Assembly (NCBI GenBank): GCA_958295845.1
Contig: OY282376.1
Location: forward strand, 1,687,022 to 1,751,021
Origin: Caldilineaceae bacterium
Lineage (GTDB): Bacteria > Chloroflexota > Anaerolineae > Caldilineales > Caldilineaceae
DNA length: 64,000 nt
Direction of reading: 5' to 3'
Position numbers and translations under genes: made by a program. Below the pieces are notes generated by a model, which was not told the DNA's origin, searched no databases, and worked only from the letters and a program-made list of their open reading frames with translations. This document shows, piece after piece, positions 17,966 to 26,995 of the stretch; the stretch's first letter is position 1; each line of letters starts with the position of its first letter.

Positions 17966-18097
17966 TTCCCACGAAACCGCCGAGCGCCACCGGCTTCTCC
18001 AGGACAACATTCCCGGCAACGCGGGCTCCACAAGCAGCCGCGACGTACAACCTTCCATTCGCTATAACCAAGACTGCCAGTAGAGGAATCTGCGCCA

Positions 18098-19147
18098 ATG
18101 CCAACCATTTCCCACGACAGCCTGAGAGAATACGGCGCAGCCATCTTTGCTGCAGCCGGCTTTCCTGCCGACCAGGGACAGGACGTGACCGACCACCTGG
18201 TCGACTCCAATCTCGTAGGACATGATTCCCACGGAGTCATCCGCCTGCCCGGCTACATAACTGCGGTCCGGGAGGGGACCATGAAACCGGTCGGCACCCT
18301 CAAAATCGTACGCGAATCTCCGGCATCAGTCGTCATCGACGCCCAGCGTATGCAGGGCATCGTCCTCGCAAAAAAGGCAATGGAGATGGCGGTCGAACGC
18401 GCCAAGGCGCACACCTTCGGCGCAGTCGCCGTCCACCGCTCCACCCATATCGGACGGCTGGGGGCCTTCCCCCCGATTGCCGCAGAACAGGACTGTATCG
18501 GCTTACTGCTGTTGAACGGCGGCGGACCTTTCACCGCGCCCTTCGGCGGCACGGGCCGTCGACTCCCGCCCAATCCCCTGGCTTTCAGCGCACCGCGCGC
18601 CGGCGGGAGCCCTCTGATGCTGGACATGACGACAAGCATGGTGGCAGGCGGCAAAGTGGACGTGCAGCGAGCACGCGGCCTGCCGGTACCCGACGACTGG
18701 CTCATCGACGCAGAAGGCAACGCCGTATTGGACCCGAATGCCTTTATGGGCGGCAATGCCGCGATGCTGCCAGTGGGCGGCTCGGTTGGCCACAAAGGAT
18801 ATGGGCTGGGCATGATGGTCGACGCAATCGCCGGTGGGCTGTCATGGGCCGGTTGCAGCGCCGACCCGCCCACCCGAGGCGCATCCGGCTGGCTCGCGCT
18901 CGCGATTAAGATCGAAAGCTTCATCGATCCCGACGAATACAAACAGGAAGTGCAAAAGCTGGTTGAATGGGTCTGGTCCTCGCCCAAGTTGCCAGGCGTC
19001 AAGCGAATCTACTACCCTGGCGAAATCGAAGAAGAAAAACGCCAGCTCCGCCTTGAACACGGAATCCCTATCGAAGAGAGCACCTGGACTCGTATCGTCG
19101 AAAGCGGTGACGCAGTGGGCGTCTCCGCACCGACAGGACTGCAGTAA
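18098..19147 (+). CDS. Malate/L-lactate dehydrogenase family (LDH2/YlbC type) oxidoreductase
   Basis: A 349-residue NAD(P)-dependent dehydrogenase of the LDH2/MDG2 family, which reduces 2-oxoacids or imino acids and oxidises 2-hydroxyacids such as ureidoglycolate, L-malate or 2,3-diketogulonate. The motif GHDSHGVIRLP (about 41-51) contains the family's catalytic His. VHRSTHIGRLGAF (about 114-126) and the glycine-rich GGSVGHKGYGLGMMVD (about 228-243) are also present. It opens a same-strand group with a beta-propeller protein, a TIM-barrel isomerase and a 2-hydroxyacid dehydrogenase, with short gaps. This points to catabolism of a sugar acid or 2-hydroxyacid. The exact substrate cannot be read. 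Confidence 0.85.
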   Translation: MPTISHDSLREYGAAIFAAAGFPADQGQDVTDHLVDSNLVGHDSHGVIRLPGYITAVREGTMKPVGTLKIVRESPASVVIDAQRMQGIVLAKKAMEMAVERAKAHTFGAVAVHRSTHIGRLGAFPPIAAEQDCIGLLLLNGGGPFTAPFGGTGRRLPPNPLAFSAPRAGGSPLMLDMTTSMVAGGKVDVQRARGLPVPDDWLIDAEGNAVLDPNAFMGGNAAMLPVGGSVGHKGYGLGMMVDAIAGGLSWAGCSADPPTRGASGWLALAIKIESFIDPDEYKQEVQKLVEWVWSSPKLPGVKRIYYPGEIEEEKRQLRLEHGIPIEESTWTRIVESGDAVGVSAPTGLQ

Positions 19148-19204
19148 ACGACCACCGCGTCCCCTGGCGCGCCGGCTTCCGCACATAACCCAGAAGGGTG
19201 AGCC

Positions 19205-19912
19205 ATGAAAAACTACAAGAAACTGTTTCGTTCCCCTTACTCAGTACCTAATGGCCTCCAGATGACCGAGGACGGTCTCTGGATCGTCGACCAGATCACC
19301 GATCGTATAATGCTGGTCGAACGTGACGGCGAGGTGGACTATTACGGCGTGCCCATAATGATTCGCGAGATCCCCAGCGATTCCTCCAATACAAGCGGAA
19401 TGGCCTGGGGTGAAGACAGCCTCTGGCTTGCTGCCAACGGCAGCGCTGACAAATGGCGGCCGCAGCGCGCGCATGATGCTCGCAAGTCCATGGGCGAAAT
19501 CCTGCAGGTCGACCCGCAGACCGGCGAGACGATTTCCCGGCATCCGCTGCCCAATGGCGGCGGCACCCACGGCATCGAGTACGACAATATTGAGCCGGGC
19601 CACCTTTGGCTGACCACCTTGAAGGATCAGACGCTGACCAAAATGCGCATCAGCGACTGGACGGTCCAGCACGTCATCCCCCTGCCATACACGCGCGCCC
19701 ATGGCGTGGTCAGAGAAGAGGACGGCGTCTGGGTCGTCCATACCGGCCACCGCGTGATCGTCAAACTTGACCTGACCGACGGCTCCGAGCTGGACCGAAT
19801 CACCGTGCCCGACACAGAACCGGAACCGCACGGCCTCAGCGCCGATCCCGACAGCCGATTCCTTTATTGCGACGCATCATCCGGATCGGTCGTTGCAATC
19901 TCGGAGTCATAA
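19205..19912 (+). CDS. Beta-propeller protein (SMP-30/Vgb-like)
   Basis: A 235-residue protein made of repeated W-x-x-D/E-x-x-x-x-x-I/V-x-x-L/V-D blades, for example GLWIVDQITDRIMLVE, SLWLAANGS, HLWLTTLKD and GVWVVHTGHRVIVKLD. This fits a four- to six-bladed propeller of the SMP-30/gluconolactonase or virginiamycin B lyase fold. No signal peptide is seen. The ribosome site GGGTGAGCC lies just before the ATG. Set between two dehydrogenases, a lactonase role in the same pathway is plausible but unproven. A related protein is encoded at 62696-63376. Confidence 0.65.
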   Translation: MKNYKKLFRSPYSVPNGLQMTEDGLWIVDQITDRIMLVERDGEVDYYGVPIMIREIPSDSSNTSGMAWGEDSLWLAANGSADKWRPQRAHDARKSMGEILQVDPQTGETISRHPLPNGGGTHGIEYDNIEPGHLWLTTLKDQTLTKMRISDWTVQHVIPLPYTRAHGVVREEDGVWVVHTGHRVIVKLDLTDGSELDRITVPDTEPEPHGLSADPDSRFLYCDASSGSVVAISES

Positions 19913-19916
19913 CGCA

Positions 19917-20735
19917 ATGCCGTTTTCCTGCCTCCCCGCCTCCCTCTACCCCGAAATCAGTAGTGGCGAGCGCACAATGGCCGACTGGTTCCGTTTGGCG
20001 GCCGAAATTGGTCTGGACGGGGCCGACATCAGTGTGGCCCACCTGGATTCTCTGGAAAGCCCATATCTGAACGGTCTGCGTAGGCAGGCCCAGGACGCAG
20101 GCATAGTGATCGCAGGTATGGTGACCTATACAGACTTTACCCACCCGGATCCGGCCGTGAGATCGCAACACCGGCAGGAGCTCCGCAACTACATCGACGC
20201 TGCAGCACAGTTGGGTGTAAGCTTTCTGCGCGTCACCGCCGGACAGAAGCACCCGGGCGTCAAACGGGAAGACGGCGTTTCCTGGGCAGCAGAGGGCCTG
20301 ACCGCGTGGGTGGAGGAAGCAAAGGCCGCAGGCGTTACGCTCGCCTATGAGAACCATGCCATCGGTTATGTCTGGACCTATTTCGATTTCTCACAGACCG
20401 CCTCTGTCTTTCTCGAAATCTGCGAGAGGACCGCGGACAGCGGGTTGAAACTCCTTTATGACACGGCCAATCTACTGGCGGTCGACGACGACCCGCTGGC
20501 AGTGCTGGACGCAGTGCTGCCGCGCGTGGCCGCAATCCACGTCAGCGATATCAGGCAGGCAGGTTCGTTCGAACCGGTTCTCATTGGCACCGGCGTTACG
20601 CCCCTGAATACGATATTCGAACGCTTTCGCAAAGCAGGTTTCGACGGCTGGATTTCCGTCGAAGAGGCCAGCAAGACCGGCGAGGAAGGGTTCCGCCAGG
20701 CCATCCCTATAGCCAGAGAACTTTGGCAGAACTAA
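19917..20735 (+). CDS. Sugar phosphate isomerase/epimerase family (xylose isomerase-like TIM barrel)
   Basis: A 272-residue AP-endonuclease-2/xylose-isomerase-like TIM barrel. Metal-ligand strands can be recognised: LAYENHA (E at about 142), LLYDTANLL (D), AAIHVSDIR (H and D) and GWISVEEAS (E near the C terminus). These match the E-D-H-E set of the IolE/IolI/hydroxypyruvate isomerase group. The ATG at 19917 has GGAG ten bases upstream and starts four bases after the previous gene, so it is preferred to the start at 19893, which overlaps that gene. It probably isomerises or dehydrates a keto-sugar or keto-acid in this operon. Confidence 0.8.
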   Translation: MPFSCLPASLYPEISSGERTMADWFRLAAEIGLDGADISVAHLDSLESPYLNGLRRQAQDAGIVIAGMVTYTDFTHPDPAVRSQHRQELRNYIDAAAQLGVSFLRVTAGQKHPGVKREDGVSWAAEGLTAWVEEAKAAGVTLAYENHAIGYVWTYFDFSQTASVFLEICERTADSGLKLLYDTANLLAVDDDPLAVLDAVLPRVAAIHVSDIRQAGSFEPVLIGTGVTPLNTIFERFRKAGFDGWISVEEASKTGEEGFRQAIPIARELWQN

Positions 20736-20759
20736 AGTATTCAGTCTGAAAGAGATCCC

Positions 20760-21821
20760 ATGGCCCAAAAACGCCCCAAAGTCCTGTTGGCCTTCAACCA
20801 TGACATTCGTCATAACCACGTGGCCGCGCAGGACCTGCGCCGGCTGGAGGCATTCGCCGAATGGGACTGGTTCCCATGCGAAGGCGGCGGTATCTACGAT
20901 ACCAATACCGACCCGGAGGCCGCGCTCCAATTCTCGAAAAAGCTGCCCGGCCATGACGCGCTTGTCGTCTGCTTAGGAGCGCCGACGGTGACAGCGGACA
21001 TGCTGGAGGCCGCCCCCACCCTCAAAATCATCGGCGAGATGGAGGGAGATCGTTTCGCCAGCCGCATCGACCTCGACGCCGCCTGGGCGCGCGGCATCCG
21101 CACCGTCGACACGACAAACGCCTCCTCCTACCCGGTCTCCGAGTGGGCCCTGGCAATGATTCTCGTCTGCCTGAAAAACGGCGGCGGACACTTTCGCCGC
21201 ATGATCGCCGGCCAAACCAGGTTCGACCGCACTCTGATGGAGGGAATGCAAGGAGGGTTATGGGGCCGAAGAGTCGGGCTGATAGGCTGCGGACATATGG
21301 GCCGTCGCCTGATGAAATTTCTGCGCGCCTTCGAGACCGAGATCTGGGTCCACGATCCCTACTTGCCTCAGGAGCTGCCCGAGGCGCTGGGCTTTCTCCA
21401 GACAAGCCTCGAGAACGTCCTCTCCTGCGGCGTGGTCGTTTGCCTGGTGCCTCACACGCCCAGAACCGAGGGCATGCTCGGCAAAGAGGAACTGTCCCGC
21501 CTGCGCCCCGGCACCGTATTCGTCAGCGTGTCCCGCGGCAAAGTGACCGACTCGGCCGCGCTTATCGAAAGGCTCAAACAGGGCGACATCGTCGCCGGGC
21601 TGGACGTCTTCGACCCGGAACCCGTGCCGCCAGACAGCGAAATCCTTCAGTTGCCCAACGTCTTCCTCAGCCCTCACATCGGCGCTTTCGGAGGCCCGAC
21701 AGGGTCGCTGGGCTTCTTTTCACTAATAGTGGATGAACTGGAGCGCTTCTTCAACGGACACGAAACGCAATTCGACTTAACCCCGCGCGTCCAGGCGAAC
21801 CGTACTGGTGCGGATCCATAA
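20760..21821 (+). CDS. D-isomer 2-hydroxyacid dehydrogenase (NAD-binding)
   Basis: A 353-residue member of the D-2-hydroxyacid dehydrogenase family (phosphoglycerate dehydrogenase/glyoxylate reductase fold). The dinucleotide motif is GLIGCGHMGRR (about 177-187). The catalytic trio is visible as the Arg in VSRGKV (about 263), the Glu in DPEPV (about 292) and the His in SPHIG (about 311). It is 24 bases after the isomerase gene and closes the operon. It should interconvert a 2-oxoacid and D-2-hydroxyacid. Confidence 0.87.
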   Translation: MAQKRPKVLLAFNHDIRHNHVAAQDLRRLEAFAEWDWFPCEGGGIYDTNTDPEAALQFSKKLPGHDALVVCLGAPTVTADMLEAAPTLKIIGEMEGDRFASRIDLDAAWARGIRTVDTTNASSYPVSEWALAMILVCLKNGGGHFRRMIAGQTRFDRTLMEGMQGGLWGRRVGLIGCGHMGRRLMKFLRAFETEIWVHDPYLPQELPEALGFLQTSLENVLSCGVVVCLVPHTPRTEGMLGKEELSRLRPGTVFVSVSRGKVTDSAALIERLKQGDIVAGLDVFDPEPVPPDSEILQLPNVFLSPHIGAFGGPTGSLGFFSLIVDELERFFNGHETQFDLTPRVQANRTGADP

Positions 21822-21942
21822 TTTTGATTTTTCCACTGTGCGCGGGTTGCAATGGGGTTGCTTCACCAAACGCTTTGCGCGTTTAGAAGGAACCTATGTG
21901 GAGACAGTCATTTCAGCTAGCTGAACATTGTCGGGAACTTCC

Positions 21943-22266
21943 ATGGCAACTAAGTCTTTGGACCAACATATCGAGATTACCCCTGGCATAGTAGGTGGTA
22001 AACCACGTATCGCCGGACACCGGATAACAGTGGAAAACATTGTCATCTGGCACGAGCGCATGGGCAGGTGCGCCGACGAGATAGCCGCCGATAACGATCT
22101 CACGCTGGCTGACGTATACGCGGCTCTAGCCTACTACTTCGATCATCGAGCCGAGATTGACCAGTCGATGGAGGAAAGCGAGGCGTTTGTCGAAGAACTG
22201 CGCCAGCGAACACCTTCGAAACTGCTGGAAAAGCTTCAGCGACAGATGCTTAATGGCGAAGATTAG
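21943..22266 (+). CDS. DUF433 antitoxin (VapB-like, HTH)
   Basis: A 107-residue DUF433 protein. It begins with the ITPGIVGGKPRIAGHRITVE signature (about 12-31), then the helix-turn-helix DEIAADNDLTLADVYAALAYYFDH. DUF433 proteins are the DNA-binding antitoxin halves of modules with DUF5615 PIN-like toxins. The ATG at 21943 is preferred to a TTG at 21928 because it is a standard codon just before the conserved domain. The toxin gene overlaps its 3' end by 14 bases. Confidence 0.82.
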   Translation: MATKSLDQHIEITPGIVGGKPRIAGHRITVENIVIWHERMGRCADEIAADNDLTLADVYAALAYYFDHRAEIDQSMEESEAFVEELRQRTPSKLLEKLQRQMLNGED

Positions 22267-22579
22267 GTTCTATACCGATGAACACGTCCCGAAGGCCGTT
22301 GTTAATGGGCTCCGCCAGAGAAACGTTGACGTTTTGACTGTACCTGAAGCGGGAACACTGGGCGCGTCTGATCGAGAACATATGAATCTGGCACAAGAAG
22401 TAGGACGTGTAATATTCACTCAAGATAGTGATTTTCTCCGTCTAGCGGCAGACGCAGAACACCATGGCATCGTTTACACAACGCAATCCGCCTCGATCGG
22501 TGAGATCGTCAATGGATTGACGTTGATCCACCAAGTATTGGAAGCGGATGAGATGATTGGTCGGATAGAATTCCTGTGA
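22253..22579 (+). CDS. DUF5615 PIN-like toxin
   Basis: A 108-residue PIN-like ribonuclease toxin. FYTDEHVPKAVV (6-17) carries the first acidic residues, and VIFTQDSDFLRLAADAEHHGI (about 60-80) the TxDxDF-type motif of DUF5615. The ATG at 22253 overlaps the antitoxin gene, so translation is probably coupled. The reading frame is open further upstream, but that part is only a shadow of the antitoxin. It likely cleaves RNA when unpaired from DUF433. Confidence 0.82.
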   Translation: MAKIRFYTDEHVPKAVVNGLRQRNVDVLTVPEAGTLGASDREHMNLAQEVGRVIFTQDSDFLRLAADAEHHGIVYTTQSASIGEIVNGLTLIHQVLEADEMIGRIEFL

Positions 22580-22749
22580 AAAACTGACTGCCCATGAACG
22601 ACCCAAGCTCGAACGACAAACTATAAAGGAATAAGCCCCCTTCACTTTGACCGCCATACAGAATAGAGCATCAAGGTCACTGCGAGCGAGGCCCTTATCT
22701 TGTCTGAAGGCGAATCTTACCGGCACTTTCTGAACAGCAGGGGAAGGCA

Positions 22750-23556
22750 ATGAATCTGGAACTCGCAGGACAAAACGCAGTCGTAGTCGGCGGCGCCAAC
22801 GGCATGGGACGGATGATCGCCAAAACGTTCGCTGCCGAAGGCGCCGGCGTGGCCCTGCTCGACCGCGATCCGGTCGTCGACGAGGTGGCGCAGGAGGCCG
22901 CCTCTCACGGCGTAGATACATTTTCACAGCAAGTGGATGTCACCGACTTCGCCGCGTTGCAGACGGCCGCCGCGCGCATCGAAAACGAACTCGGACCGGT
23001 ACGCCACGTAGTATTTACAGTTGGCATCGACTCGGGCAAAGGCGGCTACCCCTTCTGGAACCTGGAACCCTCTGACTGGCCCCGCGTCCATGAAGTGAAT
23101 GTGCTAGGGGCAGTCAACACCGCCCACGCATTCTATGAACCAATGATCGCCCGCCGGCAGGGCACTTTCCTCTTTTTCTCATCCGTCTCCGGCCAGATCG
23201 GCTCCCAGACCGATCCCCCTTACAGCGTCTCCAAAGCCGCGGTGCTCAGCTTTATGCAGATTGCCGCCAAGGACTTTGCCGCCTACAATATACGTGCCAA
23301 CGCAATCTGCCCCGGCATGGTCGACACCCCCCTCCAAAGGCGGATCCACAAGTTCTCCACCGCCGACTTGCCTGAGGACGAGAGGCCGACCTACGAGGAT
23401 TGGTGCACCGAGAAGATCGGCAGCCTGGCCGTTCTGGGCCGCCTCGTCTCCCAGGAGGAAATCGCTTCAACAGTCGTTTTCCTGGCCTCCGAGCACGCCC
23501 GCAATATCACCGGCCAGGCCATCAACGTTGACAGTGGCTGGGTCATGCACTGGTAA
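22750..23556 (+). CDS. Short-chain dehydrogenase/reductase (SDR)
   Basis: A 268-residue classical SDR. Motifs: GGANGMG (14-20), an acidic residue after strand 2 (LLDRDP) that favours NAD, the catalytic Ser in FFSSVSG, and the Tyr-Lys pair YSVSK. It is 29 bases upstream of the E1alpha gene on the same strand. It could therefore supply the oxidised (keto or acyloin) substrate for that complex. The start has GGGGAAGGCA upstream. Confidence 0.87.
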   Translation: MNLELAGQNAVVVGGANGMGRMIAKTFAAEGAGVALLDRDPVVDEVAQEAASHGVDTFSQQVDVTDFAALQTAAARIENELGPVRHVVFTVGIDSGKGGYPFWNLEPSDWPRVHEVNVLGAVNTAHAFYEPMIARRQGTFLFFSSVSGQIGSQTDPPYSVSKAAVLSFMQIAAKDFAAYNIRANAICPGMVDTPLQRRIHKFSTADLPEDERPTYEDWCTEKIGSLAVLGRLVSQEEIASTVVFLASEHARNITGQAINVDSGWVMHW

Positions 23557-23585
23557 GCTCTCTGTCCTATCCATGGAGTAACGCC

Positions 23586-24578
23586 ATGAGCGAAAAGAAC
23601 GACAGCAACCCGAACGAAACTGAACTGGACGCCGAGCACTGGCTCCAAGCCTATGAGCAGATGGTCAAGATTCGCACTTTTGAGGAAACCGCCAACGAGC
23701 TCTACACCAGCGCTCGCATGCCTGGCATTACCCATCTCTACATTGGCGAGGAGGCGATTGCCGTCGGCGTCTGCGAGGCCCTGAGACAGGACGATTACAT
23801 CACCAGCACGCACCGCGGCCATGGTCATTGCCTCGCCAAGGGCGCCGATCTGGACCGCATGTTCGCCGAGCTTCTGGGCAAAGAGGCCGGCTACTGCCGC
23901 GGCAAAGGCGGCTCGATGCATATCGCCGATCAGGAGACCGGCAACCTGGGCGCAAATGGCATCGTCGGCGGCAGCTCAGGCATCGCCACCGGCGCTGGCA
24001 TGTCCATAAGACTTCGCGGAACCGATCAGGTTTCGGTCTGTTTCTTTGGCGACGGCGCATTGGGCCAGGGCCTCCTGTACGAGTCGATGAATATGGCCCA
24101 ACTCTGGAAGCTTCCTGTTATCTATGTCTGCGAAAACAACCAGTATGGTGAGTATACGCACAACTCCAAGGCTGCAGCCGGCTCCATGATCGGTCGTGCC
24201 ACAGGTTTCGGCGTCCATGCGCAGGCGATTGATGGCCAGGACATTCGCACGGTGCATGCCACCGCCCGCCTTGTCATCGAACGGGCGCGCAAAGGAGGCG
24301 GACCGGCCTTCCTCGTCTGCAACACCTACCGCTTCCACGGACATCATGTCGGCGATATCGACCGCCCATACCGTACTCGCGAAGAGGAAGCGGAATGGGC
24401 CAAGCGGGACCCGTTGATTCTTCTCGAGAACTGGCTGTTGAAAAGTAAGCAGGCGGAAAAGCAGGTCTTGGAGCGAATCCAGCAGGAAGTGAAGACAGCC
24501 GTTGACGACGCGGTTGCCTTCGCCGAAGAGGCGTCATTCCCCAGTGAAAGCGAGGTGGACCGGCATGTCTACGCTTGA
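23586..24578 (+). CDS. Thiamine-dependent dehydrogenase E1 alpha (AcoA/PdhA type)
   Basis: A 330-residue alpha subunit of a thiamine diphosphate E1 of the pyruvate/acetoin dehydrogenase type. The ThDP fold is shown by GDGALGQG (about 157-164) through CENNQYGEYT (about 181-190). The substrate-side segments HRGHGHCLAKG and GKGGSMHIAD are also typical. The very short N terminus and GLLYESMNMA resemble AcoA of acetoin dehydrogenase, but pyruvate or a branched 2-oxoacid is possible. It overlaps the E1beta gene by 14 bases. Confidence 0.87.
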   Translation: MSEKNDSNPNETELDAEHWLQAYEQMVKIRTFEETANELYTSARMPGITHLYIGEEAIAVGVCEALRQDDYITSTHRGHGHCLAKGADLDRMFAELLGKEAGYCRGKGGSMHIADQETGNLGANGIVGGSSGIATGAGMSIRLRGTDQVSVCFFGDGALGQGLLYESMNMAQLWKLPVIYVCENNQYGEYTHNSKAAAGSMIGRATGFGVHAQAIDGQDIRTVHATARLVIERARKGGGPAFLVCNTYRFHGHHVGDIDRPYRTREEEAEWAKRDPLILLENWLLKSKQAEKQVLERIQQEVKTAVDDAVAFAEEASFPSESEVDRHVYA

Positions 24579-25593
24579 GAACGGAGCCATTAGCAGCCCG
24601 GCCATTCACGCGCCGGGAGAACGTCAGATAACATTCGGTCAAGCCATCCTTGAAGCTATCTCCGAAGAGATGGCTCGCGATGAGAGCGTCTTTGTCATTG
24701 GTGAGGATGTCGCAGCAGCCGGCTCGGTTTTCAAAGTTCTGGTCGGCCTGTTGGACGAGTTCGGCCCTGAACGCGTCATCGATTCCCCCATATCGGAGGC
24801 AGGCATTGCCGGCATCGGTGTCGGTGCCGCCATCACCGGTATGCGGCCCATTGTGGATATCATGTTCGGCGACTTCACTACCCTGGTGATGGATCAACTG
24901 GTCAACCAGGCCGCCAAGACCCACTACATGTCCGGCGGTAAACTGACAGTGCCCATGGTCCTGCGGACGACCTTGGGAGCCAGTCGCCGCTCCGCCGCCC
25001 AGCATAGCCAGTCTCTGCATGCCCTCTTCAGCCACATCCCCGGTCTGAAGGTAGCCCTGCCCGCTACACCGTATGACGCCAAAGGGCTCATGAAGAGCGC
25101 CATCCGTGACGACAATCCCGTCGTCGTCTTCGAAGACAAAATGCTGTATCAGGAGAAGGGACCTGTGCCGGAAGAAGAGTACACGCTCCCTCTCGGACAA
25201 GCGGACGTGAAGCGGACCGGTGAGGACATCACCATCATTGCAACCAGTTCGATGGTTTACGTAGGTCTCGAGGCGGCAGAAAAGCTGGCGTCGATCGGAA
25301 TCAGTGCAGAGCTGATCGATCCCCGCACAACAAACCCGCTCGACTCGGATACCCTCATTCAGTCTGCGCAAAAGACAAGCCGGGCGTTGGTTCTGGATGA
25401 GGGCTACCGGCAGTATGGCGTCACAGGTGAAATTGCATCAGTCATAGCCGACGGCGCATTTTACTATCTTGACGCCCCGGTGAAGCGCATCGGCGCAATG
25501 AACGTACCGGTTCCGTTCTCGCCAGCAATGGAAGACCTGACAATCCCTGACGCCGACTACGTTGTCGAGACGGCCAAAACCCTGTGCGGTTAA
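24565..25593 (+). CDS. Thiamine-dependent dehydrogenase E1 beta (AcoB/PdhB type)
   Basis: A 342-residue beta subunit that completes the alpha2beta2 E1. It starts with the family block TFGQAILEAISEEMARDESVFVIGEDV and has RVIDSPISEAGIAGIGVGAA and the transketolase C-terminal domain with ELIDPRTTNPLD. The open frame extends upstream of 24565, but the ATG there (MSTLENG) overlaps the E1alpha stop in the usual way and is chosen. The product acts with the E2 encoded 54 bases downstream. Confidence 0.87.
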   Translation: MSTLENGAISSPAIHAPGERQITFGQAILEAISEEMARDESVFVIGEDVAAAGSVFKVLVGLLDEFGPERVIDSPISEAGIAGIGVGAAITGMRPIVDIMFGDFTTLVMDQLVNQAAKTHYMSGGKLTVPMVLRTTLGASRRSAAQHSQSLHALFSHIPGLKVALPATPYDAKGLMKSAIRDDNPVVVFEDKMLYQEKGPVPEEEYTLPLGQADVKRTGEDITIIATSSMVYVGLEAAEKLASIGISAELIDPRTTNPLDSDTLIQSAQKTSRALVLDEGYRQYGVTGEIASVIADGAFYYLDAPVKRIGAMNVPVPFSPAMEDLTIPDADYVVETAKTLCG

Positions 25594-25647
25594 GCTAACC
25601 CACCATCCCGGTCAATTGATTCGAGGACGCCCAAAAAGGGGGATCGC

Positions 25648-26946
25648 ATGCCCAAAGAAGTGATAATGCCGGCTCTTGGCATGGCCCAGGATGAGGGTGT
25701 CTTGCTGAAGTGGCTCAAAAAAGAAGGCGAGATTGTTACCGCCGGAGAGCCCCTCATGGAGGTCGCCACAGATAAGGTCGACGTGCAGGTTGAGGCGCCC
25801 GCCTCCGGCACGCTTACAGCCGTGACCGCACAGGAAGGCGATGAGATCCCAGTGGGCCAGGTGATCGCACAGATCGCTGCCGAAGGAGAGGAGTTGCCTT
25901 CGGCGCCTCCAGCGGCCGAACCCGAAGATGCGCCCGATGAAGAAACAAGCGTGTCATCCTCTCTTCCCTCCAGCCCGGTTGCCGCACGTATCGCCGCAGA
26001 ACACGGCGTCGATCTGGCAAATGTCCAGGCGGCTGGCGGCCGCATCTCAAAAGAAGATGTAGAGGCCCACATTCGTTCTCTGAGTACCGGCCCGCGCGTC
26101 CTCGCCTCGCCCAAAGCCCGGCGGCTGGCGCGTGAAAGGGGCGTAGATCTTGCATCCCTTGCCGGCAGCGGACCGGAAGGCGCCGTGCTCGCCGCCGACG
26201 TTCCTCTGTCCACGCAGCCGGTGCCAGAAGCCCTGCCAGTGCCCGCGCGTGCGCCGGCAGCAGTCGAACCGGAAACGCAACCAGTTTCGCGAATGTGGCA
26301 GATTATGGCCGAACGCCTGACGAGCAGCTGGACCAGCGTTCCCCACTTCTACCTTGTGCGTGAGGTAAACGCGGACCAACTGATCAACTGGCGAACGATT
26401 CTCTCCTCCGGCGCCGCTGACGGAGCTAAAATCACATACACCGACCTGCTCACAAAGCTTGCCGCCCTCTCATTGGCCCGCTTCCCCCGTCTCAACGCCT
26501 TCTGGGACGACGGCAAAATCGTCTCCAATCCGGAAATAAATGTCGGCCTGGCGATCGCCGTTGAAGACGGCCTGCTCGTGCCCGTCGTTCACAACGCAGA
26601 CCGCCTGCGAGTCGAAGAAATCGCCGCACACAGGGCCGACCTGGTCGCACGTGCCGGCAGTGGCGGCCTGACCGCCGACAACTTCGCAGGTGGCACATTT
26701 ACCATCAGCAATCTTGGCATGTATGGCGTAGACGCCTTCAACGCCATCGTCAACCCGCCCCAGGCCGCGATCCTGGCCGTGGGCCGCATTGCAGACCGCG
26801 TCGTGGCAGTGGATGGGCAGCCTGCCGTGCGCCCAATGATGACCCTGACCCTCTCCTGCGACCACCGCGCCGTGGACGGCGTCCGCGCTGCCCAGTTTTT
26901 TGATGCCCTCATTGGCATGATCGAAGAGCCGCTGCGAGCGCTCTAG
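25648..26946 (+). CDS. Dihydrolipoamide acyltransferase E2 with two peripheral-subunit-binding domains
   Basis: A 432-residue E2 core enzyme that transfers the acyl group from lipoamide to CoA. The lipoyl domain (1-78) has Lys43 in EVATDKVDVQVEAP. Two consecutive E3/E1-binding domains are seen, SPVAARIAAEHGVDL...EDVEAHI (109-142) and SPKARRLARERGVDL...AADV (154-185). The catalytic domain (about 200-432) ends with DHRAVDG, the HxxxDG active site. One such binding domain is usual. No dihydrolipoamide dehydrogenase (E3) gene is nearby. Ribosome site GGGGGAT before the ATG. Confidence 0.9.
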   Translation: MPKEVIMPALGMAQDEGVLLKWLKKEGEIVTAGEPLMEVATDKVDVQVEAPASGTLTAVTAQEGDEIPVGQVIAQIAAEGEELPSAPPAAEPEDAPDEETSVSSSLPSSPVAARIAAEHGVDLANVQAAGGRISKEDVEAHIRSLSTGPRVLASPKARRLARERGVDLASLAGSGPEGAVLAADVPLSTQPVPEALPVPARAPAAVEPETQPVSRMWQIMAERLTSSWTSVPHFYLVREVNADQLINWRTILSSGAADGAKITYTDLLTKLAALSLARFPRLNAFWDDGKIVSNPEINVGLAIAVEDGLLVPVVHNADRLRVEEIAAHRADLVARAGSGGLTADNFAGGTFTISNLGMYGVDAFNAIVNPPQAAILAVGRIADRVVAVDGQPAVRPMMTLTLSCDHRAVDGVRAAQFFDALIGMIEEPLRAL

Positions 26947-26995
26947 ACGCCAAAAGGCAAGATCCTGAACTCTCATCACAAAGCGAGGGAGATGA

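Larger units (their letters stand above)
16748..18097. other. Long intergenic region with repeats and regulatory sites
   Basis: This 1350-base gap is the longest non-coding stretch in the window. It holds a pyrimidine tract (16956-16997), dispersed repeat copies B and C, an array of CGCGAC boxes (17751-17810) and a promoter (17937-17965). Several open frames of 60-138 codons overlap here on the minus strand. They show no family signature or ribosome site and are not called. Confidence 0.6.

Noticed and set aside
24274..25371. A 365-codon minus-strand open frame across E1alpha/E1beta
   Set aside because: Antisense shadow of two well-conserved enzyme genes.
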